64,000 nucleotides of DNA from QUBU01 sp014337915 (GTDB lineage Bacteria; Pseudomonadota; Gammaproteobacteria; Steroidobacterales; GCA-2729495), in the NCBI GenBank assembly GCA_030263395.1, contig SZOW01000008.1:62001-126000 (forward strand), written 5' to 3'. How positions within the stretch are numbered: the first letter of the stretch is position 1; every line of letters starts with the position of its first letter. The position numbers and the translations under genes are program-made. Positions 8,052 through 16,506 of the stretch are shown here, piece after piece. Below the pieces are notes generated by a model that did not search any database, was not told the DNA's origin, and saw nothing but the letters and a program-made list of their open reading frames with translations.

Positions 8052-8801
8052 TCACGGCGCCGCCAGCAGGCCCGCCGCAGCCAGTTCTTCGCGCGCCGCC
8101 TGCAGGTCGGCGCCGAATGCCGCGCTGTCGAACAGCTTCGCGGCGACCACGGCGGCCGCGATGCGGCCCGCCGTGAGATCGGTCGGGTAGTGCACGCCAC
8201 CGATCACGCGGCTCTCGCCGTAGGCGATGCCGCGGGCGAAGAGCGCATCGCGCTGCTGTGGCAGGAGGTCCGCCAGCAGGATGGACCACAGGTAGCCGCA
8301 GGCCGCGTGGCCGCTCGGATAGGAACCCTCGCTGACGTTGCCGATGACGGGCTCGACTTCCGCGCTCGCCCGGAAGGGGCGCGGCCGGTTCCAGTGGCGC
8401 TTGGCCGCGGCGACCCGGAAGCTGGTTTCGCGGCAGGCCCTGCCGGCCAGCGCGAAAGTCCGCGGCAGCCGCTGCTCGGTGAATCCCGGCCCGAGGACAT
8501 CGGCGAAATGGCTGACGGAGACTTTCTGGTCGCGCTGCGCGAGCGCGACCTCCGCGGGTGTGCGGGCGGCCTGGCTCGCCAGCACCGCGGCGAGGTCCTG
8601 CGCCTGCTCCGGCGAGTCCGCAACCGGTGGAGGCGGGAGGAAGCGCAGGAGGTCGGGGACGCCGGCTGGCAGGTAGCGCGCGGGCGCGACCGGCGATGCA
8701 GCCGCCCCGGGAGCGCCCGCCGGCGGTGTCGCAGGGGGCGTCGCGCAGCCGAGCAGCGCGAGGCATGCCAGCGTGGCAGATGCACGGGCAAACACTGTCA
8801 T
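8052..8801 (-). CDS. Class A acid phosphatase lipoprotein (PAP2 family)
   Basis: A 249-residue lipoprotein: the signal peptide ends in the lipobox LLGC near residue 19. The PAP2 phosphatase signature is complete, with KRHWNRPRP, then EGSYPSGHAACGY, then GESRVIGGVHYPTD. These supply the Lys/Arg phosphate cradle, the Ser-Gly-His and the catalytic His-Asp. The RP...PSGH...SRxxGxHxxxD arrangement is that of bacterial class A non-specific acid phosphatases, which release phosphate from diverse periplasmic substrates. The gene directly follows the DUF1330 gene on the same strand, 13 bp apart. Confidence 0.9.
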   Translation of the reverse strand: MTVFARASATLACLALLGCATPPATPPAGAPGAAASPVAPARYLPAGVPDLLRFLPPPPVADSPEQAQDLAAVLASQAARTPAEVALAQRDQKVSVSHFADVLGPGFTEQRLPRTFALAGRACRETSFRVAAAKRHWNRPRPFRASAEVEPVIGNVSEGSYPSGHAACGYLWSILLADLLPQQRDALFARGIAYGESRVIGGVHYPTDLTAGRIAAAVVAAKLFDSAAFGADLQAAREELAAAGLLAAP

Positions 8802-8814
8802 GGCAACTCCTGCC

Positions 8815-9252
8815 TCAGCCGAAGGCGGCGCCTGCCGGCAGCGGCGCGAAGCGGATCAGCCGGCTGGTGAGCACCGCTGCCTGCCGGTGCACGACGGCCA
8901 GCCTGTAGGCGGGATTGGTGATCATGGCGAGGAACGCCGCTGCATTCGGGTAGGCGGCGATGAATGCGAGGTCCCACTGCTTGTCCTGCGGGCCGGTGAC
9001 CATGCATTCCATGCGCCCGCGCCAGGCGATGCTGCCGCCGACAGCAGCGAAGATCGGCTGGCTGGCGCGCCCGTACTCGTCATAGGCCTCGGCGCCCGTC
9101 AGGCCGCGGCCGGCATGGCTGTGGCCGGCCGGGTATTGCGCGAGCGGGCGGAATCGCAGCAGGTTCAGCATGTGGATCGGCGTGTCGCGCGGCAGTGCCT
9201 TGAAGGCATCGAAGCTCGCGCGGCTGGGGTCGACGTAGAGGTCCTCGGCCAT
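8815..9252 (-). CDS. DUF1330 domain protein
   Basis: A 145-residue ferredoxin-like alpha+beta barrel protein of the DUF1330 family. The conserved stretch PIHMLNLLRFRP begins near residue 25, and WDLAFIAAYPNAAAFLAM near residue 93 is the second hallmark. Members resemble EthD/antibiotic-monooxygenase-like dimeric barrels, and most lack a known reaction. It lies between the UspA gene upstream (19 bp) and the acid phosphatase, so these minus-strand genes may form one transcript with terC. Confidence 0.8.
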   Translation of the reverse strand: MAEDLYVDPSRASFDAFKALPRDTPIHMLNLLRFRPLAQYPAGHSHAGRGLTGAEAYDEYGRASQPIFAAVGGSIAWRGRMECMVTGPQDKQWDLAFIAAYPNAAAFLAMITNPAYRLAVVHRQAAVLTSRLIRFAPLPAGAAFG

Positions 9253-9271
9253 GCGCCTGCTCCCGGTCCGG

Positions 9272-9700
9272 TTACTTCACCAGCACCACCGGTACCGGTG
9301 ACAGCTTGACCACCTTCTGGGCCACCGAGCCCATCACCGCGCCGGCCAGCGCGCCGCGGCCCTGGGTGCCCATGACCACCTCGGAGCAGCCGGTGCTGCA
9401 GGCGTAGTCGGCGATGACCTGGCCGGGATCGCCGACGCCGATGTGGTGCTGGCAGGCAATCCCGGCCTGCTCCAGGCGCTTGCAGGGTCCGGCGAGGACC
9501 GCCAGTCCCTCCTCGCGCGAGTACTCCTGCTGGCTCCCGGCACTGATGAACAGCTTGACGTTGACGCCGGCGAGCGGCAGCTGCACGTTCAGCAGGCGCA
9601 GCTCCACGGGTTCGCGCGAATTCGCCGCGCGCAGCATGGCGTAATCCAGGGCCCGGTCGGAGTAGGCCGAGCCATCGACGGCAACCAGCAGGGTCAGCAT
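9272..9700 (-). CDS. Universal stress protein (UspA family)
   Basis: A 142-residue UspA domain starting MLTLLVAVDGSAYSDRALDYA. The nucleotide-binding loop is present near the C-terminus as GTQGRGALAGAVMGS followed by VPVVLVK, matching G-x2-G-x9-G-S of ATP-binding Usp proteins. I chose the ATG at 9698-9700 because AAGGAG lies just upstream and it gives the standard family start. The ribosome site sits in the 10-bp gap after the terC stop, so the two are probably co-transcribed and coupled. Confidence 0.9.
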   Translation of the reverse strand: MLTLLVAVDGSAYSDRALDYAMLRAANSREPVELRLLNVQLPLAGVNVKLFISAGSQQEYSREEGLAVLAGPCKRLEQAGIACQHHIGVGDPGQVIADYACSTGCSEVVMGTQGRGALAGAVMGSVAQKVVKLSPVPVVLVK

Positions 9701-9710
9701 CCCGGTCTCC

Positions 9711-10439
9711 TTACTCGGCATCGCGCTGCGCCAGGTCCACCGGGCCCGCCGCGGCGGCCGGCGGCGGGCGGCGGGCAGCCGCGAGCTTGCCAATGACCAC
9801 CACCAGCAGCGCCCCGATCACCGGCGGCGCCCAGATGAGCGGGCCCGGCAGCCACGCGGCCACCTGCTCGTGGAGCGCGACGTCGTGGGCGATCATGTCG
9901 CCGGCGATCCAGCCGAGCAAGGCCGCGCCGCCGACGATGACGATGGGGAAGCGATCCATCAGCCTGAGGACGAAGCGGCTGCCCCAGACGATGATCGGCA
10001 CGCTGATGACGAGGCCAAACACCACCAGGCCGACATGGTCCTTCGCGGCGGCGGCGATGGCGATGACATTGTCGAGGCTCATCACCGCGTCCGCCAGGAT
10101 GATGGTCTTGATCGCGCCGAGCAGGTTGGAGCTGGCATCGATGTCACGCCCCGCGCCTTCTTCCTGGGGCATCAGCAGCTTGACGCCGATCCACAGCAGC
10201 AGCAGGCCGCCGCCGAGCTTGAGGAAGGGAATGCGCAGCAGCTGCAGCGCAAAGAAGATCAGGACCACCCGCAGGGCCACCGCACCGAAGATGCCCCAGA
10301 AAATCGCCTTGCGGCGCTGTTCCTGCGGCAAGCGGCGCGAGGCGAGCGCGATCACCACGGCATTGTCGCCACCGAGCAGGATGTCGATGATGATGATCTG
10401 GCCGATGGCGATCCAGAACTCGGGCGTCGTGAAATCCAT
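9711..10439 (-). CDS. TerC family membrane protein
   Basis: A 242-residue protein with about seven membrane segments. It begins EFWIAIGQIIIIDILLGGDNAVVIALASRRLP and repeats the acidic intramembrane motif in ADAVMSLDNVIAIAAAAKDH. The paired GGDN and SLDN motifs are characteristic of TerC/Alx-type transporters, linked in some bacteria to Mn2+ export and metal homeostasis during secretion. It precedes a UspA gene, a plausible stress operon. Substrate is inferred only from family. Confidence 0.88.
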   Translation of the reverse strand: MDFTTPEFWIAIGQIIIIDILLGGDNAVVIALASRRLPQEQRRKAIFWGIFGAVALRVVLIFFALQLLRIPFLKLGGGLLLLWIGVKLLMPQEEGAGRDIDASSNLLGAIKTIILADAVMSLDNVIAIAAAAKDHVGLVVFGLVISVPIIVWGSRFVLRLMDRFPIVIVGGAALLGWIAGDMIAHDVALHEQVAAWLPGPLIWAPPVIGALLVVVIGKLAAARRPPPAAAAGPVDLAQRDAE

Positions 10440-10484
10440 GGTGTCTGGCTGAAGCTGCCGGAAACGCCGAAGCCGCGCCGGCGC

Positions 10485-11939
10485 CTAGGCCGATTGCACC
10501 ACCTCGAGTGCCGCACGCTCGCCGGATTCCATGGCGCCTTCCATGCCGCGGTTGGACACCGCCGTGTGTTCGCCACAGAAATGCAGGCGCCCGTGGGGCT
10601 TGCCGATGACCTGCGAGAAGGCGGTGATCTGCCCCGGATGCCATACGGCCCAGTCGCCCAGGGCAAATTCATCCTGCTTCCAGGAATGATAGGCGAGCAC
10701 CTCGAGCTGGCCGCGGGCGGCCGGGCGCAGCTTCTCGAACTCGGCGACGATGGCTGCCCTCGCCGCGGCGGCACCGAGCCGGTCCATCTTCGTGGCACTC
10801 GGGCCCTTCAGCCAGACCGTCAGGCTGGTGACTTCCTTCGGGTCCGCGCCTTTGCGCTCGGCGATCACCATGTTGATGAGGCCGTCGCTCGCCATGCCTG
10901 GCGTCGAGCCATCGCTCTCCCAGAAGGGCTTCTTCGGCACGACGTGCATCAGGCTGATGGACTGTACCCCCAGTTCGCCGAAGGCCTTGGCCTGCGCGGC
11001 AGGCAGCGCCGGCGTGATCCTGATCTTGCGCAGCACAGTGGTGGGGATCGAGCAGATGACGTGGTCGGCGCGATACTTCCTGCCGTCCGCACAGCGCACT
11101 TCGACGCCGGACTTTCCGGCGTCGATCGCCACGACCTTGCGCCGGAACTCCACCGGATGCTTCAGGGCCTTCGCCATCGCCTCGGGAATCGCCTGGTTGC
11201 CGCCCCTGGCGACGTAGAAGCCGGGCTTGCCCCTGGCGAGCTCGCGCTGGGTCTGGGCGAACTTCAGCGCTCCGAGCACCATCAGCGTCGATACATCGCG
11301 GGCGGAGTCGCCCCAGCCGGGATCGATGTTGTAGGCCATGTTGATCATGGCGTCGGTCCAGCCCTGGCCCTTCAGCCAGGTTTCCAGCGGCACGTCGAGC
11401 TGCGCGTTGGCCGCGGCCAGCCAGGCGTCGTTGGTCGCCAGCGGATTTTTCGGGCCGATGGACGCGCCCAGGAACATGAACGGCAGCATCTTCTTCAGCG
11501 GTTCGGGAAACGGGTTCTTCGGGTGCGTCGCCCAGGCGCTGGGGGAGATGCGCTCGCTGCCGAGGTACAGGTCGCGATCGTTGAAGAACGGGAAGATGGG
11601 TGTCAGGTCCACCAGTTCGACGCCATGGCTGGCGCAGGCCGACATCAGGCGTGCATACCCGGGTGCGAACGAGGTACCGCCGGATTCCGGGTTGCCCGGC
11701 ACTTCACGTTGCGAGAGGACCCTGCCGCCGACGCGATTGCTGGCTTCGATGACGCGCACGTCCATGCCCGCATCCTGGAGGATCAGCGCGGCCTGCAGTC
11801 CCGAGAGGCCGGCACCGAGCACCAGCACCTGGCTGTGGTTCTGCGCCCGCAGCGGACGGGGCAGGGCAGCAAGGGCGGCGGTGGCGCCTGCTCCGGCGAG
11901 CAGGGTACGGCGGTCGACGGTCTGGTGCGGCTTGGTCAT
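10485..11939 (-). CDS. Tat-exported flavin amine oxidase
   Basis: A 484-residue FAD enzyme. A twin-arginine signal (DRRTLLAGAGATAALAALP) precedes the Rossmann motif VLVLGAGLSGLQAALIL and VIEASNRVGGRVLS, the classic amine-oxidase N-terminus. The C-terminal FAD block is GRLHFCGEHTAVSNRGMEGAMESGERAA. It probably oxidises an amine or amino acid in the periplasm. No partner gene is close; it is divergent from the TolB-like gene across 220 bp. The substrate is not evident. Confidence 0.85.
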   Translation of the reverse strand: MTKPHQTVDRRTLLAGAGATAALAALPRPLRAQNHSQVLVLGAGLSGLQAALILQDAGMDVRVIEASNRVGGRVLSQREVPGNPESGGTSFAPGYARLMSACASHGVELVDLTPIFPFFNDRDLYLGSERISPSAWATHPKNPFPEPLKKMLPFMFLGASIGPKNPLATNDAWLAAANAQLDVPLETWLKGQGWTDAMINMAYNIDPGWGDSARDVSTLMVLGALKFAQTQRELARGKPGFYVARGGNQAIPEAMAKALKHPVEFRRKVVAIDAGKSGVEVRCADGRKYRADHVICSIPTTVLRKIRITPALPAAQAKAFGELGVQSISLMHVVPKKPFWESDGSTPGMASDGLINMVIAERKGADPKEVTSLTVWLKGPSATKMDRLGAAAARAAIVAEFEKLRPAARGQLEVLAYHSWKQDEFALGDWAVWHPGQITAFSQVIGKPHGRLHFCGEHTAVSNRGMEGAMESGERAALEVVQSA

Positions 11940-12159
11940 GACGGGATCCCGGTGACTTTGGTGATGGGTGAAGGTGGAGCGTCAGACGGCCGAGTATACC
12001 GGTTACGGTTGCGGCTACCGCGGCGATTCGCCACGCCGCTGTCCGGGCCGGATCTTTTCTACTATGATCCGCGGTGCTCCTTCGGGCAGCGGCGGCGGCT
12101 CACCATCGGTTCCCGAAGTCCACTCCCAACAAGGACCCAATAAAAGGGGGACTGCTGTC

Positions 12160-13422
12160 ATGACACCCGAATCCACATCGAAGTGGGCTGCATCTGCCGT
12201 GGCCGTGCTGGCCGTGGCACTGACCGGTTGCGGCAAGCCCGCAAGCCCGCCGCAGGGTGAAGCGGCCGGCGGTTCCGCTGCCCAGGCACCGGCGGACAAG
12301 AAACCCGACGCGGTGTCCCAGGCCAGCGCCGATACCGGCAACCCGCCCGAGTGGGCAGGGAAGGAACTCCCGGCCCGCCAGATCCCCAACATCCCGCAGG
12401 CAGCCGAGGCGTACTACTCGCCCGACAACATCCACGTCATCGCCCAGACCCAGGATGCTGCTGCCCAGCGTCCCGAGGGTGAGAACGTCGGCGGCGCGCT
12501 GACCTACACCTTCACGGATACCGGCGAGGAAATCACCCGCATCAACGACCACGGGCAGGATGCCTGCTCCTGGTTCGTGCTCCCGGATGGCAAGCGCCTG
12601 ATCTGGACCTCCACGCGCGACCACATGGACATGCCGCTCGGCAGCTGGTCGGATGACAAGATCTATCCGCAGGGCGCGGAGCTCTACACCTCGGACCTCA
12701 AGGGCGGCGACATCAAGCGCCTCACCAACAACCAGTACTACGAGGCCGAGGTCACCACCTCCCTCGACGGCAAGTGGGTGTTCTTCGGCCGCCAGATCGA
12801 CGGCAAGATGGACATCTGGAAGATGCGCATCGACGGTACCGGCGAGCAGCAGCTGACCTTCACCGAGGACTGGCAGGAAGGCGCGCCGTATCCGACCCCG
12901 GATGGCGAACACCTGATCTTCCGCGCCTGGAAGACCAGCGAGAAGACCCGCCTGGAGAAGCTCTCCAAGGAAACCGGGCAGCACAACCAGACGCCGATGA
13001 CGATCTTCACCATGAAGACCGACGGCTCGGATGTGCAGCCGCGTACCTTCACCTATGACATGAACTGGGCCCCGTACCCGGCTCCCGATGGCCGTCATTT
13101 CTTCTACGTCCGTGTGTTCGATGGCAATAACTGGGAGGTCGTCATGAACGATCTCGCTGGTGGCGAGCCGCAGCGCATCACCTGGAGCAAGACCTTCGAC
13201 GGTTTCCCGGCCACTTCCTGGGATGGCAAGAAGCTGCTGTTCGCGCGCAGCGCCGGCGCCGGCATGGGTTCCGGCCTCTACACCTGGGTGATGGACATCT
13301 CCTCGCTCAACGTCGGGCCGGAGAACTTCAAGGGCAGCATCCCGGCAAAGGCCGAGCGGCCTGCAGGCTGGGTCGAAGACCCGGACATCGCCGCCTTCAG
13401 CAAGCGGCCAGCCGGCAAGTAA
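12160..13422 (+). CDS. TolB-like beta-propeller lipoprotein (paralog A)
   Basis: A 420-residue lipoprotein (signal peptide ending LTGC) whose body is a PD40/WD40-like propeller. Blades show the repeat form DGKRLIWTSTRDH, DGKWVFFGRQIDGKMDIW, DGEHLIFRAW and DGRHFFYVRV. It resembles the C-terminal domain of TolB but has no TolB N-terminal domain. It closely resembles the protein coded at 14803-15891, with a Rieske oxygenase between them. I chose ATG 12160 because AAAAGGGGGA precedes it and it starts the signal peptide. A strong terminator follows. Function is unknown. Confidence 0.75.
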   Translation: MTPESTSKWAASAVAVLAVALTGCGKPASPPQGEAAGGSAAQAPADKKPDAVSQASADTGNPPEWAGKELPARQIPNIPQAAEAYYSPDNIHVIAQTQDAAAQRPEGENVGGALTYTFTDTGEEITRINDHGQDACSWFVLPDGKRLIWTSTRDHMDMPLGSWSDDKIYPQGAELYTSDLKGGDIKRLTNNQYYEAEVTTSLDGKWVFFGRQIDGKMDIWKMRIDGTGEQQLTFTEDWQEGAPYPTPDGEHLIFRAWKTSEKTRLEKLSKETGQHNQTPMTIFTMKTDGSDVQPRTFTYDMNWAPYPAPDGRHFFYVRVFDGNNWEVVMNDLAGGEPQRITWSKTFDGFPATSWDGKKLLFARSAGAGMGSGLYTWVMDISSLNVGPENFKGSIPAKAERPAGWVEDPDIAAFSKRPAGK

Positions 13423-13494
13423 CCGTCCCGGCATGTCGCAGGCGACCGCCAGTTTTCCCGAGCCATGGAAACCGGCGGATGCCCGCGTGAACCA

Positions 13495-13542
13495 GGGCCC
13501 ACCCCACCGGCGCGTCGCCGGCAGGGTGGGCCCTTTTCTTTT
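13495..13542 (+). terminator. Rho-independent terminator after TolB-like paralog A
   Basis: A 10-bp perfect stem, GGGCCCACCC at 13495-13504 pairing with GGGTGGGCCC at 13524-13533, encloses an inner CCGGCG/CGCCGG stem. It is followed at once by TTTTCTTTT. This is the clearest intrinsic terminator in the window, and it separates paralog A from the Rieske gene starting at 13590. Confidence 0.92.
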
Positions 13543-13589
13543 GGCGGGATGATCCGGCCTGCAGCGCATCCCGCCGGGAGGCCAGCGCC

Positions 13590-14747
13590 ATGTTCATCAA
13601 CTTCTGGTATGCGGCGCAGTGGAGCGACCAGGTCGGCAGCCAGCCGCTGAAGCTGCGCATGCTGGGGCAGGACTTCGTCCTGTGGCGTGACGGCTCCGGG
13701 GTCGTGCACTGCCTCGCCAACGTCTGCGTGCACCGCGGCGGGTCCCTGGCTGGCGGGCGCCTGCGCGGCGACTGCATCGAGTGTCCGTATCATGGCTGGC
13801 AGTTCGACGGCGATGGTCGCTGCCGGAAGATTCCCTCGCTGGGACCGCAGGGCCAGGTGCGCATCCCCGGTCGTGCCCGCGTGGATTCCTACCCGGTGCA
13901 GGAGCGCTACGGCCTGGTGCACGTGTTCCTTGGCGACCTGCCGGAGGAGGAGCGCCCGCCCATCATGGAGATCCCCGAGTATGGCCAGCCCGGCTGGTAC
14001 GCCAGCTGCGAGGACAGCGTCGGCCAGGGTGATTTCCGCCGTGCAGTGGAGAATGGCCTCGATCCGGCGCACAACGAGTACGTGCACCCGACCCACGGCT
14101 TTTCTGGCACCCGCGCAGACTATTTCGTGCCGGAGCTGAACATCGAGGAGCAGGCCTGGGGCAGCGGTTTCATCACCACTTACTTTTCGCCACCGCTCAA
14201 GGATGCGCGCATGCAGCAGGCCTCGGGGCGCAGCGAAAATGCGGTGATCGAGGCCGGCACCTTCCACCACGGACCCAGCTGCATGATCACGCGCATCCGG
14301 CCCACGGCCGAGTTCGCCATCAACCAGAATTCCTTCAAGACGCCGATTGACGAGCTGAGCTCGCGCAGTTTCCTGATCCAGACCCGCAACTTCCTGCAGG
14401 GGCCGGAGCACGATGCCCGCTTCCGGGAACGCAACGCGGTGGTGCGCAACCAGGACGTCGTGGTGCTGGCGGACCTCGAGCCGAAGTTCACGCCCGAGAC
14501 CAATGCCCATGAGCTGCTGATGCCGGCCGATCGCGCCGTGGCCCGCTACCGCGAGTGGCTCAAGGACTGGGAGGCCCGTGGCTGGCGCATCGATACGGCG
14601 CGGGTCGCGCGGGAGCGGCCGTACAAGACCTACGTGATCCCGGGGCCCGCAAGGCGCGCCGAGCCGAAGGGCTGGGTGCTGGATGCGGTGCCGCTGGTGG
14701 CTGCGCATGCCGCCGGCGCGACGGATGCCGTGGCCCGGCAGGTCTGA
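13590..14747 (+). CDS. Rieske non-haem iron oxygenase, alpha subunit (copy 1)
   Basis: A 385-residue ring-hydroxylating-type oxygenase. The Rieske [2Fe-2S] ligands are C46-x-H48 and C65-x2-H68 (CVH...CPYH). The mononuclear iron site is NGLDPAHNEYVH near residue 156, the D-x2-H-x4-H form. The start MFINFWYAAQW is very like that of copy 2 at 44542 (MLINFWYPMA), so the two are paralogs. Such enzymes need a reductase supplied elsewhere and act in the cytoplasm on aromatic or alicyclic compounds, or demethylate them. The substrate is unknown. It stands between two TolB-like genes on the same strand. Confidence 0.9.
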   Translation: MFINFWYAAQWSDQVGSQPLKLRMLGQDFVLWRDGSGVVHCLANVCVHRGGSLAGGRLRGDCIECPYHGWQFDGDGRCRKIPSLGPQGQVRIPGRARVDSYPVQERYGLVHVFLGDLPEEERPPIMEIPEYGQPGWYASCEDSVGQGDFRRAVENGLDPAHNEYVHPTHGFSGTRADYFVPELNIEEQAWGSGFITTYFSPPLKDARMQQASGRSENAVIEAGTFHHGPSCMITRIRPTAEFAINQNSFKTPIDELSSRSFLIQTRNFLQGPEHDARFRERNAVVRNQDVVVLADLEPKFTPETNAHELLMPADRAVARYREWLKDWEARGWRIDTARVARERPYKTYVIPGPARRAEPKGWVLDAVPLVAAHAAGATDAVARQV

Positions 14748-14802
14748 GGAACGATCGCCGGCCCGGCTACTGAGCCCGGGCCCTGCATCAGGAGTGGAAG
14801 TG

Positions 14803-15891
14803 ATGAACGGGAGGAGACTGATGACGAAGCGGATTGCCACGGGCCTGGCGCTGGGCCTCATGTTCAACGGCCTCATTGCGGTAGCGGCCGATGCGCCGCC
14901 GGCGGGAACCGAACTGCCGAGCCGCATGGTGCCGATCAAGCCGAATGCCGCCGAGGCCTACTGGGCGCCCGACTCGCGCCACCTCATCGCCCAGACCAAT
15001 GACCCGCAGGCTGTGCCAGGTGCGCGCGGCGGGCAGGGCAACCTCACCTGGATCTTCTCCGATGATGGCAAGGAACTGTGGCGGGTCAATGGCCGTGGCC
15101 AGGATGCCTGCTCGTTCTTCTTCCCCGATGGCAAGCGCGTGGTCTGGACCTCTACCCGCGACCACCTGGATTTCCCCGCGGGTGACTGGACCGACCCCGA
15201 CAACTATCCGCAGGGTGCGGAGCTCTACATATCCGACTGGAAGGGAAACAACGTCCAGCGGTTGACCAACAACAAGTACTACGAGGCTGAAGTCTCGGTG
15301 TCCCCGGACGGGAAATGGGTCACCTTCGGTCGCCAGACCGATGGCCAGATGGACATCTGGGTGATTCGGCCCGACGGCACCGGCGAGCAGCAGGTGACCC
15401 GCGCCGCGGACTGGGAGGAGGGCGCGCCGTTCTTCATGCCGGACAGCGACCACATCATCTTCCGCGCCTGGCGCACGGCCGACCAGAAGAAGACCAAGCC
15501 GACGCCGATGACCGTGTTCAGCATCCGCCGCGACGGCAGCGACTGGCGCCGGCATACCTTCGACAACGGCATGAACTGGCATCCCACGCCGGCCCCCGAT
15601 GGCCGCCATTACGTGTTCGTGCGTGCCGAGACGCCGACCAACTGGGAGATCTACCTGGGCGACCTCGCCGGCGGTGAGCCGCGGCGCCTGACCTACTACG
15701 ACAAGATGGATATCCTGGCGCAGGTCTCGCCGGACGGCAAAAAGATGAACTGGGGCCGGGCTACCGGCGCGAAATTCATGAGCGACATCCGCACTTTCGT
15801 CATGGATGTGTCGTCGCTGGACATCGGGCCGGAGCGACGCGTGGACTGGAACCCGGAGTGGGGCCAGCCGATGCTGCCCGCCAGGCCGTAG
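14803..15891 (+). CDS. TolB-like beta-propeller secreted protein (paralog B)
   Basis: A 362-residue propeller protein with a cleavable signal peptide (LALGLMFNGLIAVAADA) rather than a lipobox. It shares long runs with paralog A, including TSTRDH, YPQGAELY, TNN-YYEAEV, DGKWV-FGRQ, MDIW, DGTGEQQ and IFRAW. A duplication followed by divergence is plain. Two in-frame ATGs compete: 14803 with AGGAG 8 bases upstream, and 14821 with GGGAGGAG 4 bases upstream. It follows the Rieske gene by 55 bp and may be co-transcribed with it. Confidence 0.75.
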   Translation: MNGRRLMTKRIATGLALGLMFNGLIAVAADAPPAGTELPSRMVPIKPNAAEAYWAPDSRHLIAQTNDPQAVPGARGGQGNLTWIFSDDGKELWRVNGRGQDACSFFFPDGKRVVWTSTRDHLDFPAGDWTDPDNYPQGAELYISDWKGNNVQRLTNNKYYEAEVSVSPDGKWVTFGRQTDGQMDIWVIRPDGTGEQQVTRAADWEEGAPFFMPDSDHIIFRAWRTADQKKTKPTPMTVFSIRRDGSDWRRHTFDNGMNWHPTPAPDGRHYVFVRAETPTNWEIYLGDLAGGEPRRLTYYDKMDILAQVSPDGKKMNWGRATGAKFMSDIRTFVMDVSSLDIGPERRVDWNPEWGQPMLPARP

Positions 15892-15907
15892 CGTCGGCCG
15901 GAGGCGG

Positions 15908-16456
15908 CTACCAGGCGCGGACGCGCCCGGTGTCGAGGTGCACGAAGTCCGAGTCGGGGTAGTAGCCAACGCCGCCCCGGCCCAGGGACAGCGCCGCGCG
16001 GCGCAGGTTACTGGTGGCGACGCCATCGAGGCGCACGTCCACGGCCTGGCCCTGCAGGTGCAGGCTCTTCTGCGCGACGCCCGTCGACCGGTGTCGCAGC
16101 ATCTCGTTGGTGGACGGCGAGCGGAACGCGGAGATGATCTCGTACCGCCCGGAGCTGCCGCTCAGCGTCTGCACCTCGTACAGCACATCCAGCAACCGCG
16201 GATCGATGGGATGTACGACACCGCTGCGGAAGTCACGCAGCAGGTGGTTGATCTCATCGAGCGCCTGCGGGATGTAGGCGCCATCTGCGGCGTACACCAC
16301 CGAAAGTTTTTCGCTAGTATGCGTGTGGTAGAAACGCAGCTCGCGGCTGCGCTGCGTGCGGGCCAGGGCGGCCATGGGAGACAGCGCCAGCGGCAGCGCC
16401 GGCAGCAGGATTCCGGCGGCCTTCAGCAGGCCGCGACGACTGCGGATTACCTCCAC
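15908..16456 (-). CDS. DUF882/YcbK-type murein peptidase, Tat exported
   Basis: A 182-residue protein. The signal has a twin-arginine-like RSRRGLLKAAG and a hydrophobic LLPALPLALSPMAALA. The mature part has the zinc ligands of the M15/DUF882 fold: HLQGQAVDVRL (H-x6-D) near residue 145, and DFVHLDTGRVR at the end. The E. coli relative YcbK (MepK) cleaves 3-3 crosslinks in peptidoglycan. The GTG start at 16456 is chosen because GGGAGGGA precedes it and the Tat signal begins there. It is divergent from an L,D-transpeptidase gene that makes the crosslinks it would cut. Confidence 0.85.
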   Translation of the reverse strand: MEVIRSRRGLLKAAGILLPALPLALSPMAALARTQRSRELRFYHTHTSEKLSVVYAADGAYIPQALDEINHLLRDFRSGVVHPIDPRLLDVLYEVQTLSGSSGRYEIISAFRSPSTNEMLRHRSTGVAQKSLHLQGQAVDVRLDGVATSNLRRAALSLGRGGVGYYPDSDFVHLDTGRVRAW

Positions 16457-16506
16457 TGGGTCCCTCCCGCATGCCTCTTTTCTGAGCCGAGGCTGTTTGA
16501 CAGAAG

